A stretch of DNA of 33,185 bases. It comes from UBA5536 sp964592595. Its GTDB lineage: Bacteria; Bacteroidota; Bacteroidia; Bacteroidales; F082. The stretch lies in assembly GCA_964592595.1 (NCBI GenBank), contig CAZQFH010000036.1, positions 1-33,185 on the forward strand. Direction: 5' to 3'. Shown here in pieces: positions 31,671-33,185 of the stretch (position 1 is its first letter; each line of letters opens with the position of its first letter). Position numbers and translations under genes: made by a program. The notes below the pieces were generated by a model. The model was not told where the DNA came from. It worked only from the letters and a program-made list of their open reading frames with translations, and ran no database searches.

Positions 31671-31720
31671 TGTAAAAAATTTTTTACATATTTGCGTATA
31701 TTTGTAATCAATATATTACA
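31671..31720 (+). promoter_or_regulatory. Promoter with two TGTAA-N8-TTACA operators upstream of the DUF4143 ATPase gene
   Basis: Two 18-bp dyads share the ends TGTAA and TTACA. One is at 31671-31688 (TGTAAAAAATTTTTTACA, perfect). The other is at 31703-31720 (TGTAATCAATATATTACA, perfect in the outer six bases of each half). Their centres are 32 bases apart, about three helical turns. A -7 element TATATTTG lies at 31697-31704, between them and touching the second. A possible TTTG is at 31669-31672. The second dyad ends two bases before the ATG. A dimeric repressor binding both sites would block the promoter and start codon. Confidence 0.6.
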
Positions 31721-31722
31721 CA

Positions 31723-32907
31723 ATGTTTAAACGAGCACTTTTCTTTACCATTGAAAAACATTTATCCCACAAAAATGCCATCGTCATCACCGGGATGCGG
31801 CAAGTAGGCAAAACAACACTCATGAAACAACTTGCTGCGGAATGGCAGGGAAAGCAAATCTGGTTTGACTTTGATAATCCACTCGATCAGATGCTTTTCG
31901 AAAACGCGGATTACAACAAAATTTACAACGATCTCTGTCATGCTACAGGAGCCAAAGCTGATGAAAGGTTCCTGGTCTGTATCGATGAAATTCAAAATTT
32001 TCCCGAAATCACCACTATCATCAAATACCTCATCGATCATTACCAAGTGAAATTTCTCGTCACTGGTTCATCCAATTATTACCTCAGAAACCTCTTTCCC
32101 GAATCTCTCAGTGGCAGAAAATTTCTTTTTGTATTGAATCCTTTGAGCTTCAGAGAATTCTTGTATTTCAACGAACAATTGCCTGATTCTAAAATCCAGC
32201 CCAATTTTGCTGAAGTGATTCAACAACACAGCAAATACAACCAGCTAAAACGCATGGAACTATTTGAACAATACATGAACTTTGGTGGATTTCCGGAAGT
32301 GGTGCTCACTCACGACCGGGAAACAAAAACGCTGATTCTCAAAAATATCTTTGCCTCCTTTTTCGAAAAAGACATTAAGGTTTTCAGCCAGTTGAAAGAC
32401 ATCAAAGAACTGCGTGATCTGATTTTGCTACTGGGGCCACGCAATGGGAATATGCTTGATGTAACAAGACTATCCTCCGAATTGGGCATCAGCCGGATGA
32501 AAATCTATAACTACCTCGAATTCCTCGAAGGAATCTTTTTCCTGCGTCTTATTCCAAAACACACCGCAAATATCGACCGAAGCATTGCAGGAGGCAAAAA
32601 AGTCTATTTTTCAGATACCGGCATACTCAATCTCATTACAAAGACCAGCCCGGGTCAATTGCTCGAAACCACCGTTGCCAATCAATTATTGCATTACGGC
32701 AATCTGTCTTATTATAACCTTCGCAATACAGCAGAAATTGACTTTATCCTAAACAATAATATCGCCCTCGAAGTAAAACAGAAAGCCATAAAACAAGACC
32801 TGTATAAACTCGAAAAACTTGCCACAAAACTAGAAATCCCTGAATACTATATCCTCTCTAATACTCCCGAAACAAAAGAAAAAATAATCTTCCCCTGGTT
32901 TCTGTAA
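31723..32907 (+). CDS. AAA-family ATPase with DUF4143 C-terminal domain
   Basis: A 394-residue protein of the large ATPase/DUF4143 family, common in Bacteroidota and of unsettled function. The N-terminal AAA domain has Walker A at residues 24-32 (GMRQVGKTT) and Walker B around D88-E89 (FLVCIDEIQNF). A sensor-like Ser/Thr follows (FLVTGSSNYYLRN), then ESLSGRKFLFVLNPLSFREFL. A winged-helix-like segment lies near 240-275 (LSSELGISRMKIYNYLEFLE). The C-terminal DUF4143 part has the PD-(D/E)xK-like pattern with D340 in AEIDFIL and E350-x-K352 in LEVKQ. Dispersed repeats flank it on both sides, with two dyads at its promoter. The family is certain; a role in DNA processing or defence is only a guess. 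Confidence 0.94.
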   Translation: MFKRALFFTIEKHLSHKNAIVITGMRQVGKTTLMKQLAAEWQGKQIWFDFDNPLDQMLFENADYNKIYNDLCHATGAKADERFLVCIDEIQNFPEITTIIKYLIDHYQVKFLVTGSSNYYLRNLFPESLSGRKFLFVLNPLSFREFLYFNEQLPDSKIQPNFAEVIQQHSKYNQLKRMELFEQYMNFGGFPEVVLTHDRETKTLILKNIFASFFEKDIKVFSQLKDIKELRDLILLLGPRNGNMLDVTRLSSELGISRMKIYNYLEFLEGIFFLRLIPKHTANIDRSIAGGKKVYFSDTGILNLITKTSPGQLLETTVANQLLHYGNLSYYNLRNTAEIDFILNNNIALEVKQKAIKQDLYKLEKLATKLEIPEYYILSNTPETKEKIIFPWFL

Positions 32908-32983
32908 TCCAATTTGTAAGTCCTGTGACCAGGCATCCCCCCAACCATAAACGAGACAAATTTCAATTAAATTACGCTTTGAG

Positions 32984-33019
32984 CTCCGTGAAACCTTAGT
33001 GCCCTTTGTGGTTAATCTT
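32984..33019 (+). repeat. 36-bp repeated phrase, copy 2
   Basis: Identical over 36 bases to 31418-31453. The two copies flank the DUF4143 ATPase gene in the same orientation. Confidence 0.85.
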
Positions 33020-33049
33020 AAATCTCCTAAACCTGTAAACCTATAAACC

Positions 33050-33185
33050 TGCTGTTGGCGTTGGCTTTGGCCTTGGCTCGTTTCAACTTAATAAATACGT
33101 TTTTAGTTTTCAAAGACAACTATGACAACCCATAAACTCGTGAACGGCGCTCGGCGTAGTCTGTGACTACGTCGATCGAATCCAT
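33050..33185 (+). repeat. Fifth hairpin-bearing intergenic repeat, continues beyond the window
   Basis: It has the same order as the 30.7-31.2 kb array: TTGGCx hexamers (33053-33078), GGCTCGTTTCAACTTAAT, the AGTTTTCAAAGACAACTATG linker, and the CGGCGTAGTC-TGT-GACTACGTCG hairpin at 33152-33174. It then reads GATCGAATCCAT and is cut by the window end. The rest of 32908-33050 shows no gene, only the 36-bp phrase and an ACCTATAAACC-type run. Confidence 0.85.

Overview
The window looks like a chromosomal segment of a Bacteroidota species, probably a free-living member of the Bacteroidales or a related order. The signs are -7 promoter elements of the form TAnnTTTG, very long secreted multidomain proteins, an EtfBA pair, a CrtD/CruF/lycopene-cyclase carotenoid cluster, and DUF4143 ATPase and toxin-antitoxin genes typical of the phylum. 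No rRNA, tRNA, CRISPR array, prophage or transposase gene was recognised.

Layout. 1-5419 (-) is most of one giant secreted protein; its C-terminus lies outside the window. It is built of Fn3-like and carboxypeptidase-regulatory-like domains with three copies of a 157-residue module. 5999-6547 (-) is a lipocalin lipoprotein. 6745-10017 (+) is a tricorn-type S41 protease. A 24-bp inverted repeat separates it from a convergent operon (13368 to 10123, -) of DUF2237, carotenoid desaturase, carotenoid hydratase and lycopene cyclase. 13513-19500 (-) is a 1995-residue alpha-2-macroglobulin-like protein without the thioester. It is divergent from an iron superoxide dismutase (19691-20281, +).

20675-25115 holds an S41 C-terminal processing protease, a PAS histidine kinase and a NarL-type response regulator, all on the minus strand. 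A plus-strand PIN toxin-antitoxin pair sits between the kinase and the regulator. etfB-etfA follow on the plus strand, then an intact small antitoxin-like gene with a decayed RelE/ParE-type toxin. A large fusion protein follows (HExxH metalloprotease, beta-propeller, outer-membrane barrel; 27838-30663).

The last 2.5 kb is dominated by dispersed intergenic repeats: about 124-bp units with a strong hairpin, a 146-bp fold-back element and a repeated 36-bp phrase. These repeats flank a DUF4143 ATPase gene whose promoter carries two 18-bp dyads of form TGTAA-N8-TTACA spaced 32 bp apart. A related copy of the repeats lies inverted about 11 kb away, downstream of sodB.

How the genes fit together. 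The carotenoid genes and superoxide dismutase both fit protection from oxidative and light stress. The secreted proteases, the macroglobulin-like protein, the lipocalin and the giant Fn3 protein are envelope or extracellular functions. The protease and sensor kinase share a TGATG junction, so envelope proteolysis and signalling are probably co-expressed. The strongest candidates for new biology are the 157-residue module nested in Fn3 domains, the protease-propeller-barrel fusion, the paired operators of the ATPase gene, and the repeat family.
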